Under the pieces are notes generated by a model. The model was not told where the DNA came from, did not search any database, and worked only from the letters and a program-made list of their open reading frames with translations. The position numbers were made by a program, and so were the translations under genes. A stretch of 64,000 bases of DNA from Aquanectria penicillioides (lineage: Eukaryota > Ascomycota > Sordariomycetes > Hypocreales > Nectriaceae), in the NCBI GenBank assembly GCA_003415625.1, contig PYIU01000006.1, forward strand, positions 2,480,001-2,544,000, in the 5' to 3' direction. This document shows positions 1 to 11,556 of the stretch, piece by piece (position 1 is the first letter of the stretch; every line of letters starts with the position of its first letter).

Positions 1-1014
1 TTACCAACATCCGCTCTGCCGGGACTCCTAAGGAGACGGCCCGCGCACTACTGATGCGGGCCATCGCACCGGCGCAGTGCAAGGGGCCAAATAAATTCAT
101 GGTGGCTGAGGTTTTGCTTCTGCACTCTTTGTGCACCTTACCCTGATTGACGCTGTTAGCGAACTGCGACGAGGGTAAGAACTCAGCTAGACGTGAGGCT
201 GAGGCCTCATGATCCAACTGCAGGGGATCGATGGGGCTGAGCGAACCTCAATGGTACAATGTCGCTTGCGCAACGATATGTGCAGACGAGCACAAGCGAG
301 AGTGGAGGGAAGCCAAGATGGTAGTCGCGGAGACAACAAAAAAAAAGGGCCCGTGAAGACAATCAGGGCTTGAGGGAAAAAGCAAAGCACAGAAGCATGA
401 GGAGTCGGGACAAAGGACAAATGCCGCCATCTCCAGCTTGACAAGGGATAAACGGGAAGCCAGGGCCAGGGCTAGAACCCCTCCGATTTCAGTTGGTGGT
501 GGAGGATGGTTGGTCGAGATTGATGCCCGATGGGATACATCGATGGGCTACGGCGGCGTCGATCGGCGGGATCAGGCTAACCTATCTCCGAGTCCGAGAT
601 CTCATGATTATGATGATGATGGCGTACTGCGATGCTCCGTTGAGGAGGTTTCCACTCCTCCTTACGATGTCCAACCTTGGGCGCCACTGGGCCCTGTTTT
701 GCCAAGGGCTCATTGCCCATCGGGCGGTGCAATGCGGGTACTAAAGGAAGAGATGCGATTTGCCATATCGTCAGCCAGCCGCACTTGCGCAGCGTCGCAT
801 CGGTGAGTAGCAACGTGATCGACGGCGCGATTGTCCACCCCTCCCTTGGACCACCGAGATTTCAAGCCGGGGACTGTGATTGGCATGAAAAGGTTGTCGA
901 TTGGGCAGGGCGACATGAACCCCGTCTTCGAGCTGTTAAACGTCAGGTTGAATTGGGTTCAGGGGAAGGTTTGTCAGTTGTGCAGCTAGCTCTTTTAGAC
1001 AATGTAGCCAACTA

Positions 1015-1055
1015 GGTAGCTTGGTAGCTCGGTAGCTCGGTAGCTCGGTGGCGAG
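1015..1055. repeat. tandem repeat, 9-base unit
   Basis: About four imperfect copies of the unit GGTAGCTCG lie head to tail, the first reading GGTAGCTTG and the last ending GGTGGCG. A GA-rich repeat (GAGAGGG type) follows immediately to about 1092. Confidence 0.85.
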
Positions 1056-2317
1056 TGGGGGAGGGGGAGAGGGGAGAGGGGAGAGGCAGGCAGGTTTAGA
1101 GGAGGGGTGTGTGTGTGGCGTAGACGACGAATTGAGGAAGCTGGATGATAGGCTGTCGAAATTAGGAGACTGCAAGCAACTAAAAGGAGATCAAAAGAAG
1201 AAAAGACACGTGGTATAAACGAGACGAAGAAGAAAGCAGGAGGTTGATCTTTGCCATTGACGATGCTTGCATGGTGTTGATTGATGTTTGGGGGAAATGC
1301 AAGCGGAAGTTGGGCAGTTTGAAGGAGAGGGATTCAACTAGGTGGGGGGTACCTAGTTACCTAGGCAATTGGTTTGCAGAAAGGGCATCTTGCGCTTTCC
1401 CTCTGGTTGTCGACGACGCCGTGCATCCAATCCAATCCAACCCCAACCCCAACCCCCATTCCCCAATCCCATCCCTCATCCACATCCTCAACATCAAGAA
1501 TTGGAAGAAGTCGGTAAGGCCTAAGCTAACTGCATCTTCCTTGCAAGAAGAAAATAACAGCATAATCAATCGCCGCCTAGCTATTCCAAACAGGTCGCAA
1601 TTGGACATGCTCCGGAGTGAAGCACTGTACTTTCAGGGCGGACGACGTGTGCAATTGCCCAACCAAGACTGACAGGGCCATTTCAAAGTCTCGTATACTT
1701 AGTTGGTGCGTAACAGAACTGGCGCAGTAGGTGAGGCGGCGGCACAGCTCGATGCTAAGCAGATAGGCAAAACCCAAAGGCAACGGGCACAGCTTCTCCT
1801 ACACTGACCCTCCGTCTCAGCCGAGATTGTCGACGGCCAGCCAAGCCGGCCAACGAAGAAAGTCAGGCCGGGTCCCCTTTCGTCCACTCTCATAACTGCC
1901 GAAAACAAGGGCAAACTTCATGTTGGGTCTGTTATTTCCCGCAGGATCGTACACGCGCATGCCCCATAGCCCGGCCTTCTTTTCGTCTGTTATGTATGTC
2001 ACTCTCAGTCTTACTTCCGCTTTCGCTCTCGGTCTTGGTCTTGCTCGCCGGCTGGCTAGTTGCAGTGTATTATTGCTTCCATTCCACTTCTGCGGCCGCC
2101 TGCAACGCCCTCTCTCTCACACCGGCAGCCAACCCCTCTTTCCCCGGAACCCCCCTTGTCACCGATGTGAGAAAGTTACCAGGGTTGTTTCAACGCGATA
2201 CGATAGTCCTCATGTGCTATGTAATTGAAAGAGGGGCTGTAGAATGCGCAAGTAATAAGTAACAGTGGGTTGATTTGTAAATGTATTCCCTTTTTTTTCT
2301 CTTGTCTCCTCTAGAAA

Positions 2318-2395
2318 GGAAATTTTAAATTTCTAAAAATTAATTTTCTAAAAAAAAAAATTTATAAAAAATTATAGAAAAAAAAACCAATTCAT
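2318..2395. other. AT-rich island
   Basis: A block of about 80 bases is almost only A and T, with runs such as AAAAAAAAAAA and repeated AATTTT/AAATTT elements. It stands out sharply from the GC-rich flanks. It could be a small mitochondrial or degenerate insertion, or only a local low-complexity tract; the sequence does not decide this. Confidence 0.6.
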
Positions 2396-3070
2396 CATAT
2401 AATATAGACAGCCCAGTCAGAAAATTCTCGCCGTAAGACACATGGGGAAAGTGAAAATGCGGCAATCAATTTACGTGGAGCACATGGGTCCGGGCCTCGA
2501 TTTTTCTCGGCGTGTTGCGCATTGAACTGTGCTCTGGCGTCACACCGTATCTGAGCTCCTCGGAGAAAAGAAAAGAGGGACAAAAAAGGGACGTGACAGC
2601 GTATGTAGGTTTGTAGGTACTTGGACTTGGTGTATCTGTGCTCTACTTACGTGTCGTCATATCCGTGTGTCCATGCTCTTAGTTATTGTTTTTCTGTCCG
2701 TCCGGGTGTTTCTCCATCGGTTTGTTTGCCCGAACCGCCGTATCTCGATTCCCCTGTTCGACCGTGGTGTGCGTGCGTGAGTCTGCGCGCGCCTGCGGAC
2801 GGACGTCCGTGTGTTAGTTTTCGTGCGTCTTCCATCCATCTTCCATTTCTCTGCTGACTCCCCACAGTTGCAGCGCGCCCCGGCAATAAACCGAATGAGG
2901 TACCTGCATGAGTTGCTACGTAAATGCTGTTGCGCATTTGATTGCCTTGGAGGGTGGCACAGTGCTTTGATTCCCCATGTATCAAGAAATGCGTCCCTCT
3001 GTGTGTGCTCTCTGTGTCACTCAATCAATGGAGGGCAACAACAAGGGCGAGGCTTCGCCACTCAATGATG

Positions 3071-3089
3071 CCCCCCCCCCCCCCCCCCC
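3071..3089. repeat. poly-C tract (19 C)
   Basis: An uninterrupted run of 19 cytosines is followed by a further C-rich stretch broken by single T bases. It is intergenic. Similar pure runs occur at 4309-4327, 4931-4944, 11540-11556 (as G), 51215-51227 and 51778-51792 (as G). Confidence 0.95.
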
Positions 3090-4308
3090 TCCCCTCCCCC
3101 CTCCGTCAAAAGTAATTATATTCCATCCCCTTCGGTATCCATTGGGCGATAGGTGCTGGCGCACTGTCACCTAACTAAACTTTTTTGTTTCGCCGGGGAG
3201 GGGCAAAAACGCGGACTGAGCTGAAGAGAAATGGGGCATTCGCAGGCACAAAGACTGTGTACCTTCGTAGGTACCTATCTGCCTGAGAGAAGAAGGGAGG
3301 GGGCAGCGGGGGGGGGCGTCAACTTCAAAACGCACAACACTAAGCAAGTCCCCTCCCCCACTAGGCGCAACGGCGCTTGGCCAAGAGACTAACACTGAAG
3401 ACTTCAAAGCTAGGCTCGTGTCGGCATGGCTTGCTGAGGACATGTGAGAACGGGAATTGCTGCTATTCTTGTTCGCCCTACAATTTGACATTGGGCATTA
3501 GTCGGTTTTGCCTTGTTTCTCAAGCCAGCCCGGTCAGCTACCGCGCCTATCCGTCCGAGCCTCCACTTATCTTCATCCTCCGCCGTCCCGCGCCGCCGCT
3601 CCTCCCTCGCCAACCTCCTCTGGCGAAACTCCAGCCGTGGCTCCGTGCTCTGCTCTCTCCATTCCCTTTCCCCGTTTCCCGTTTCCCGTCCCTCGTTCCC
3701 TGTTCCCCTGCCAGCCAGCATATCTTGCTCGCTCGCTCACTTGCATGGGCTCTTGTTTCGGTGGCCAAATGGGGATGTAGACACGGCACGGGAAGATTCG
3801 GGATCAAGGGCAGGGCAGTCCAAGAGTAAGATAGTATGCTACAAGTATCAACAAGCAAACAAGAGGGTGTCACGGAAAGGCCCACGAAGCAAGGAGCGTG
3901 AGATCGGTGGCGAGAAACAACCAGCGAATAGAAGTAGAGGATAGCCTGTTTTACCAGTCATTGTTTTATTTTGGTCAGAAGCTACCCCCCAAATCAACAT
4001 ACGGCCGGCCTATCACTAATATTCTTCTCCTCATATGCCTCCTCGTCTATCACTCAACTCAAGTCCAAACCAACACATACACAACTCATTCGCCCAATCC
4101 CTCGGTCCAACAGTCTGAGCAACGCCCTACCCCAACCCAGTAAGTCCACGGCTCAAGCACCACCCACAATCCTTCACGGGGTCTTGTCAAAGCAAAAAAA
4201 GAAACGAAGATGAAAAGCAAAAACAAGGAAAAAGAAAGAGCACATGCACATCTTCTTTTTTTTTCTTTTTCTTTTTTTTTTTACCCTGCCTCATCTCAAC
4301 TCCCCTCT

Positions 4309-4327
4309 CCCCCCCCCCCCCCCCCCC
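4309..4327. repeat. poly-C tract (19 C)
   Basis: A second uninterrupted run of 19 cytosines lies directly downstream of a T-rich tract near 4254-4282. It is intergenic, with no coding frame across it that I can support. Confidence 0.95.
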
Positions 4328-4930
4328 TTTCCACAATCACAGACACACGCCCCCTCTCAAGGAACAAGAAGAGCTGAACCCACTCGCCAACCTCTCTGTC
4401 CCCTTCTTGGCCCTATCCAGCGCTGCAGGATTCCCTCCCCAGCTTGCAGTAGTCTCGAGTCGTCCCGCCACTTGCGGTCAGGAGAAGGAACCAAGAAAAG
4501 AAAAGGAACCCCCAAGGAAGGGGCAATGAAGGGGCAATGAAGGGGGGGTGGGGGACGAGCCGGCGGCAAACACGAAAAAAAGACGTGTGAGAGTGAGCAA
4601 ACGAGCGCAGCAGAGGGAGCCGAAAGGGGGGGTGTGGAGGGCAAGGGGAGGAGATGGGGCCCCGATACGCTTCGGAGCCGGAGACCGCAGAGACGCGTTC
4701 ACAAGAGATTCCCTCACCACCACCACCATGGATGGCAGGACTTCCCTCCGGTCGATTGGGGCTAGGAAGAACATGCACGAGATGTGGATGTGCATGTGGA
4801 TGCGTTGGCCGACACGCACGCGCGGTAGCGTGCACCTCCCACGTCCCCCATCCACTCTCTCCATCTCTTACACTTCCCCTCCAAACCCTTCGTGCCAGCT
4901 CCTCCCATGTTCCCTGCTTCCTCCCTAACT

Positions 4931-4944
4931 CCCCCCCCCCCCCC
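4931..4944. repeat. poly-C tract (14 C)
   Basis: An uninterrupted run of 14 cytosines lies within a pyrimidine-rich intergenic stretch. Confidence 0.95.
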
Positions 4945-6333
4945 TTCCCCCTGGCTATGTGTTTTTCTTTTCTGCCTGGGAGCTGGCTTCTGGCTTCTAG
5001 GTTTCTGTGATGCCCGGGACCCAACGATTTGCTGTCCCTTCTCATCCTCGCGCCCTGCAACTAGGCAGAATGACTTGTCCCCAGGTTTCGAACCGATCTA
5101 CAGCATGACGAAGTTGGGCATAAACTAACACATCATCTTCGTCTTTGCCGCGGCGGTCCGTTCCAGAGGAATCCAGTTGGCAAGGCAGCCTCCTGGTAGC
5201 TGTCGAGTGAGAACCTGTCCTCCTCGCACTAGCAACTCGACCATCAAACACTTGCTCCCAATCAGAGCCTCTTCGAACTAGCCCACAGCAAAAGTAATTG
5301 TAATAGTAATTCTTATTCGTACACTAGCAATTGGTATTAGCCTAGTCCTCCATGTATCTCGTCACACCCATCCCATGATCGTTGTGTCTTGATAAAACGC
5401 CTCGTCCAAGTTCGTTCCCAAAGCACCATCCGAGCCCGTGAGAGCTTCCTATCCTAGTCCCCCCACAAGTTTGACCTGCCTCATCCCACCCCGACCCAAT
5501 CTAGGCCCTGTAGATAATACAACAAGCAAAAGTCTATACCTGAGGATTTGAAAGCAAGAAGAAGAAAAATAAAAATAAAAAAAAAAAGAACCCACTCCTC
5601 CCCCCGCGGTCGGAGCACGACGCAATGTCAACGCCTTGTCTCTAAAACATTATCCGCACGCCCATTCCGCTGCCGCCCGATGCCCTTTTTCCCGCTTGCC
5701 TCCGATCCTCACCCCTACCCGATCATGTTACCGTATCCTTTGCCGTTATCCGGTTACCCCCGCCTTACCATCATGATTGCTGCGTTGTTATCCAAATGAG
5801 TCCCTGACCAGAAGCGCCAAGAGATCCCAGCAAGAAGCCCTCAAGGAAATCGTAAACCCGGAGATGAGGGTACCATACATGACATCAGCCGGGCCTCATT
5901 GCTTTTTTTTTCTTTACCATCGTGTCCACAAGAAACCCAGTGAAAATGAAAATAGGGAAAAAGAAACAAAGAGAAAAAATGGCGGAAAAGAAACCAACCC
6001 AAGAAAAAAAATCAAGTCACCCTTCCAAACTCCTTGTTGTCCTAATTGCCATCCGGTCCAGCCGCTAAGCGCAACGAGGGGGGAGATCCTTTTTTTTTGG
6101 CGCAAACGTAAAAGGAGAAACGAGGCTGTCAGTCAGAAGCGCAGTGGCGCGAATCACTGCCGCCGTCTCCCCGCCTGCTCTCGCGCCATGGTGTACAGGA
6201 ATCAAAAAAACACCACCACGCTGGGTGTCCATCGCGGGCCTCCAAAGGTTGCCAAAGACACATCGGCTACGACTAGCTTGACCAGGTTAATGGTGCCCCT
6301 AGATCATACAAGGGCCTCTATTAAGCCATGGCT

Positions 6334-7577
6334 TCAGTGAGACCCGCCACTTCCGCTCGCCTCCTCGGGGGCTTCGTAGAGATCGAGACAATCTTCGAGC
6401 ACTGCGTAGATCGTGTTAGTTATGTGGATCCTTTTTCGAGGCTGAGACTTATCACACGTACCAGTGGTAATCTGCTCTTCCCACACCCCATATTGGTAAT
6501 CAACCAGTCCATGGCGCTCAATGCCATCACATAGTCGTATCAGTTCGTTCCCCATCTTTTTAATCATTGCCTTGGACATGATATTCTGTGACCTTGAAGG
6601 CTGTTGGGAGGATATCATCAATTCGATCTGTCGTTGACCGAGGGCAAGCCAAGCATGGTTGAAGTCGTTCCATAGTTTAATCCTGTCGGCGTGAAGGCTG
6701 GTGTCGTCGAGATTCAAACCTGTGCCAGGAGTATCAGCCCTGTCGTTCCGTTCCTGTGACTCCCGTCCCTCGACTCAAAAAAGCAACTATACATACCAAG
6801 GTCGGCCACCTGAGTCAATAGCCAGCTAGAGACGCTCAACAGTGTCTCGGAAGCACTTTCAAGAGACCCATTCACAATTTCCTGGAAGATGGTCCCCAGT
6901 TGTCGCTGATAGTTAACCCACTTCTCCTCAAGGGCTCCGTCCGGATAGTCATGGTCGTCCGTCATGGAAACGTCGGCACTCGCTGAAGTCTGTTGCATCG
7001 CACTAACATTGGACATGTTGCCCGTGTAGCTCATAGGGGCGCTTTGCTGGTACACGTTGGCGGATCCGCTGGAGGCTTGGGCGGGTTGCTGTAGTCCGGG
7101 GTTGCCGGCGCTTCCCGCCTCAGAACCAAAATATGTCGAAGCCACATCGGGAGTCATCATCTGCATGGCGGCTGGTTGTCGCGATCCAAACTGTTGCGCA
7201 TCGTAGACAGGTGTTTGTGCGCTCGGTTGCGCCACGTTGTACATCATGGTCGCGGCCGTATTGTAACCACCGAAACCCTGGGTTTGCTGGCGCGAATCTG
7301 GGCCGTAATCAGACCCGTAGGCCATAGCTGCTGTGGGCATGTTGGTTGTTGAAAAGGATGCTGTCGGTTCTTGGTAGTACGTGCTGTAATTACCCGTACC
7401 TCCCATTCCTCGAGCTGGTGACGGGGAAGTGTTGATAGGCGCCGGGCGATATCTGTCGTTAGAGCCTCCACCTAGTGCACGACGCTGCTGAGTGGGATCG
7501 TGAGGTGGATATCTCTGGTTGGAAGTTTGATGAACCGGCGGTTCATTCTGCCTCCTCAGTCGGTTCGGATCATCCAT
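6334..7577 (-). CDS. glutamine-rich protein conserved in sordariomycetes, function unknown
   Basis: Three exons fit: 7577-6797, 6719-6462 and 6401-6334, with GTATGT and GTACGT donors and CAG acceptors, giving 368 residues. The first half is low in complexity and rich in Q, N, S, P and A, with repeats such as YNVAQPSAQ and QQTSASADV. An acidic stretch follows, then a helical C-terminal third (EKWVNYQRQLG, RIKLWNDFNHAWLALG, LIRLCDGIERHGLVDYQ). From memory this matches hypothetical proteins of Fusarium and relatives that begin MDDPNRLRRQ, so I chose that ATG at 7577 over an upstream non-ATG extension. The composition resembles nuclear transcription-associated proteins, but no function can be assigned. 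An undetected upstream exon is possible. Confidence 0.8.
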
Positions 7578-7866
7578 ACCACGGAGACCTTGGTTGCCGC
7601 AAGACTCTATCGTCGAGCCCAACCGATGGGTCGCCGGCAACGTGGCGGAGTGTACAGCGGCCAGCTTGGATCACCTTTGGAAGATCGTGCACAACAATAA
7701 TAACAAGTTTGTCGTCGAGTAGACGGGAAGAGACGTTGGGCCAGGCGGAATGGTCCACACGCAAAGACAGCGAGGGGCGCAACCAAAGCCGACGACGGGA
7801 GACTAAAGAGAAGTTTGCCGCGGGGTCGTGATAACCAAGCCCACCTAGTAGTTTTGGAGGCGGTGG

Positions 7867-7892
7867 GATCGATGATCGATGATCGATGATCG
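7867..7892. repeat. tandem repeat of GATCGAT
   Basis: Three full copies of the 7-mer GATCGAT and one partial copy lie about 290 bases upstream of the start of the glutamine-rich gene. Confidence 0.9.
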
Positions 7893-10800
7893 GGCAAGGT
7901 AGGGAAGGTATGGCTAGGCCAGACGGTAGTCGAGTTGAAGGGTAGTAATGGAGGCTTCTTGCAAGCAGGGTGCCTCCGGCCTATTATTCGCAGCAAGGCC
8001 CAATGCTTTTTATGGTCAGGCAGGGAAGCTGATGGCTCAGCCCGGGACCTGGGGACCTGGGTCGTAAGGTAGTTATCAAGTCAAATTCCAATGACAAGGT
8101 CAGCCGAGCTAGAGGCTAGCGCCATTCATGCCCAGAGGGACAGAGGTCGATGAGATGACGAAGAGCGAGGCGTTGGGACCCGCTGTGTAGCTTGGTCTGG
8201 GGCTCTGGGGCCCAGGGCTGTAAACAAGCCGGTAAGGCGAGTGGGACTTGCGGATGAGTTGTCAAAACGGTCGTCTCGCGCAGTACTAGGAGTATCCCGG
8301 CCAGACCCCATGCAAAAAGACCTCGGGCATGACAAGCACGAGCCCACCGCGATCTGCCCGGGCCAGGAAACCAACCGCACCAAAGTCTCAACGAGAGACC
8401 AGAGCGCTCAAGTGAGAGGTCACTAGGTCGGTAGTTGGGCGCTCGAGTCCGCCGAGTTGAGCGATGACGGCTTTCTAGCTTGGTCGAGAAGAATTCAAGT
8501 GAGGGCAGCTCGTAGGAACGTCTGGATGGGGGCGTGTGTGGTTGAGTGTGGGGACCACGAACAAAGATTTGGGATCGTAGAGATGACGAAATCCAGAGGG
8601 ACGGGAGAAAGCCTTGGGATCTTATAGCATAAGGTAATCAGAAGGGAAATCGAGCAGAAAAAAATGACCTGCACCGCAGGTCTGGGTCCACCGCGTAAAG
8701 GCAGGGGCCGAGAAGATGAGTGATCCGGAAGTGGACTGGGGGGAGAGAATGGAAGGGTACGGGGAGAGAGGAGTAAGGATTTGAGGAGGGAGGTGTGACT
8801 CGGGAGGGGTGTGTATTGTGTGGTGTATTGTGTAGGAGCAACGGGAGGCGAGGATAAGGTGAGGCGAATGCAAATTGGTTCAGAATCTCATCCTAGACAT
8901 GCCCGTGAAGATGGCGTAGAGTTGATCCAGGGCAGCTGAGGTACGGTGCCTGAGCGTTGGAGGGCCGTCGAGTCTAAGAACGAACATGCGATCAACTGGC
9001 TTGGAGGGTCTGATGGAGATGGAACAGTGGCAACTGGTGTGGGCGTGTGAGTAATGGCTGACAATGTGAATGGAAGGGGGGGTGCTGATCGGTGCGGGTA
9101 AGGTAAGGTGAGGCCGACGGGTTGAGGCGCCATGCGTTTGGGTGGCTCACAGGACACCGATGTGCCTAGCAGTCAAAGAACTCCTCAACAATGGCTCAGG
9201 AGATTGTGAGGGGATCGGCCAATATCCACCGCCCTCTCCTCCTTCACTCTCCCACGTTGCTCATAGCTCCCCCAGCCCAGCATGGTGGGAAGAGCGTACT
9301 GTCCGACTGTCAGAGGCACCAGATGAAGGGCTTCGACGTGGCTTGTCTTGGGGGTAGAGCTAAAACATGAGGGGGGCGTGTCCAACAAGACTGTTTATGC
9401 GCGGACCACCATGAGCGTGACGGGCGCGTCGTGATGAAGACTCACCAGGGCACTGGGAGCCGTGTGTGTATCCAGCCATTTCTTGGGTCCAAGGCACAGG
9501 AACAGGCAGGTGGGCAAGAGGTGTCGGTATTCTAGTCGTTTCTTCTCGGCTGAGAGATCCATTTCCCGTCTTGTTTCGTACTTGCGCCTTTGGTGAAAGT
9601 TGGTTGGGAACACGATTAAGTTCGTCATGCTGAAAGCGACTGACAGTGAATGGTGCATGGTAAAGCAACTGTTTCCGCTACAAAGACCCTGGAGCGCGCG
9701 TAGGAGGTGCTGGAGCTGGAGAAGACGGGGCCCTGCTGTGCTGCAGGTGATGGATGCTGCTGCTGCTGCTGTAGTTGGTGCACTCCATGGTCCGTACAGC
9801 ACCTGAGGAATGAACGGGGCTTGGATGGAGATCCCTTAGGCTGGTCAGTCAATGGGAGGTGGGTGGAGGACTGGCAAAGTCTAAACGCGTCGTCGAGTGG
9901 GTTATTTCCAACTTGAGACAAGTCCCACGATCCTGATGATTACTGGTACGTTTCTGCCCAAGCACCAAGCACAGGGCAACTAGAAGTCAGGTCAGGGCCT
10001 CAGGAACATAGACAGACAAACCTGTGGGAGTGTGTCGTGGTGCCCGTCCCAATTGCATTTTGCATGCCCCGACTTGACAGATGGCAATTCCGCCACGACA
10101 CGACACGCCCAGGGACATGTTCTGAGGTCCAATCCTCGCAGAGATTTTGAAACACATTTAGTGCAAAGTCGCAGGAAAAAGGAAAGATCGAAAAAAAAAA
10201 ATACACAAGTGCTGTGCCGCACACGAGCATGTCAATGATTAGACGGTATCCCGGCATTCCTAGGTTTGCCCTTGGTCGGCCGAAGATCAGACAGCGGCTG
10301 AGATGCCGAAAAAACAGACCCGAAGGGTCGAATACCGAAGGCCGCTGCGTAGCCAAACACATGTAAGCCATTTCTGGTGTACCTGTCAAGACCCGATTCC
10401 ATTACCAAGGATGGCAATTCCACAGCCAATCGACACCCCGTGTTAGCAGTCATATCCCAGTGTGCCAAAGATGATCTCAGGCTAGAAGGCAGCCAACAGC
10501 TGGGATAGGAAGAAAAAGCAAGACGGCCATGCTGGATCTAAGACACCCGGGGGTTTGGCAGACTTCCTCTCCGCGGCTCAGGGTACCAAAGGGAGCTGAT
10601 TCTGCCGTGAAGAAACAAAAAAAATTCACTCTCCTGCCGACAAGGGTGACAATATGGGGCACAGGCATGACGAGGAAGTTTTTGCGAAAAAAAAGGAAAT
10701 CCGCCCAGTCCAAACAGAAGCAATAAAAAGTAAGTAAAAACAACCCAGATCAAAGTAGAACCTAGTTCGCAGCCCACTCTGGGATCCAGAGTCTCGAGGG

Positions 10801-11539
10801 TCAAGAAACGTAGCCCAATCGATGGGTGAAGGTAACATTGGATTCCATCCGTTCTGATCCATGCCAAGCGACGTCGTGGACCTGCGTCCCGTACCCAAAC
10901 GGAGCGCAGCATGGATGAGCCAGCGCTGGAGTGCCCGGGCGGGACATTGCACATATGGTCCAGTACCTCGTACCTGATGTGTCCGTTGGCCGGCCCGTGT
11001 GGTTCCTTCGGAGAGTGCGACGACGGCACGAGCTTCTGCGTCCGAACCACAGACATCGGGTTGGCAGACTGGGGCTTACGGTCTGGGGCTGGTGAGGTGA
11101 GCTGGTGAGAGGCGGGTGAGGTAATGGTACCGGTACGTTCGGGTTGTTGCTTGTGTGCTAGCTCTAATGCGGTCGGAAGCCAATGATGGCCCACGAAACT
11201 TTCAGGCGCAACCATGAGGAAGAGGACGGGCCATCCTACGTCGTAGAGCCATGTCATGGTGAAAACTCTGGGCCCTTGAACCATGTCTGGCCGTGGGAGC
11301 GACTAGAAGAAAGTCGACGCCAGGGGCAGGCTGTATTGCAAAAGGCATGGATGTTGTCAGGCGGAAATTTTTAGTGACCAGGGCTGCTGCACCAATGAAA
11401 CTTGATCGTGGGGCTGGACGAGTGGGGAAGGAGCCCGAGGGCGGGGGTCGGAGTGAGCCCTGGACACTGGGATAACTGGGGCTTGAGAAGGACAGAAATA
11501 CTCAGACAGATGGAAGGTGGATGTCATTGTCGATGGATC

Positions 11540-11556
11540 GGGGGGGGGGGGGGGGG
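11540..11556. repeat. poly-G tract (17 G)
   Basis: An uninterrupted run of 17 guanines lies in the intergenic desert, about 100 bases before a cluster of GGTACC/CCTAC elements. Confidence 0.95.

Larger units (their letters stand above)
1..6333. other. gene-poor region, no supported coding sequence
   Basis: I see no protein that I can support here on either strand. The open frames are short, low in complexity and have no recognisable motif. The stretch holds long C runs (near 3071-3089, 4309-4327 and 4931-4944), CT-rich and GA-rich tracts, an AT-rich island near 2318-2395, a 9-base tandem repeat near 1015-1055 and several short ACCTAGGTA-like palindromes. It may be a long promoter or leader region for a gene outside the window, but nothing in the sequence proves this. 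Confidence 0.6.

Noticed and set aside
1420..1465. CCAAT/CCCCAA repeats resembling telomere sequence
   Set aside because: The units are irregular and do not match the fungal TTAGGG/CCCTAA repeat; it is simple-sequence DNA.
4413..5060. 215-codon reverse-strand frame across a C14 run
   Set aside because: It is low in complexity and its frame depends on the length of a homopolymer; other frames there are equally open.
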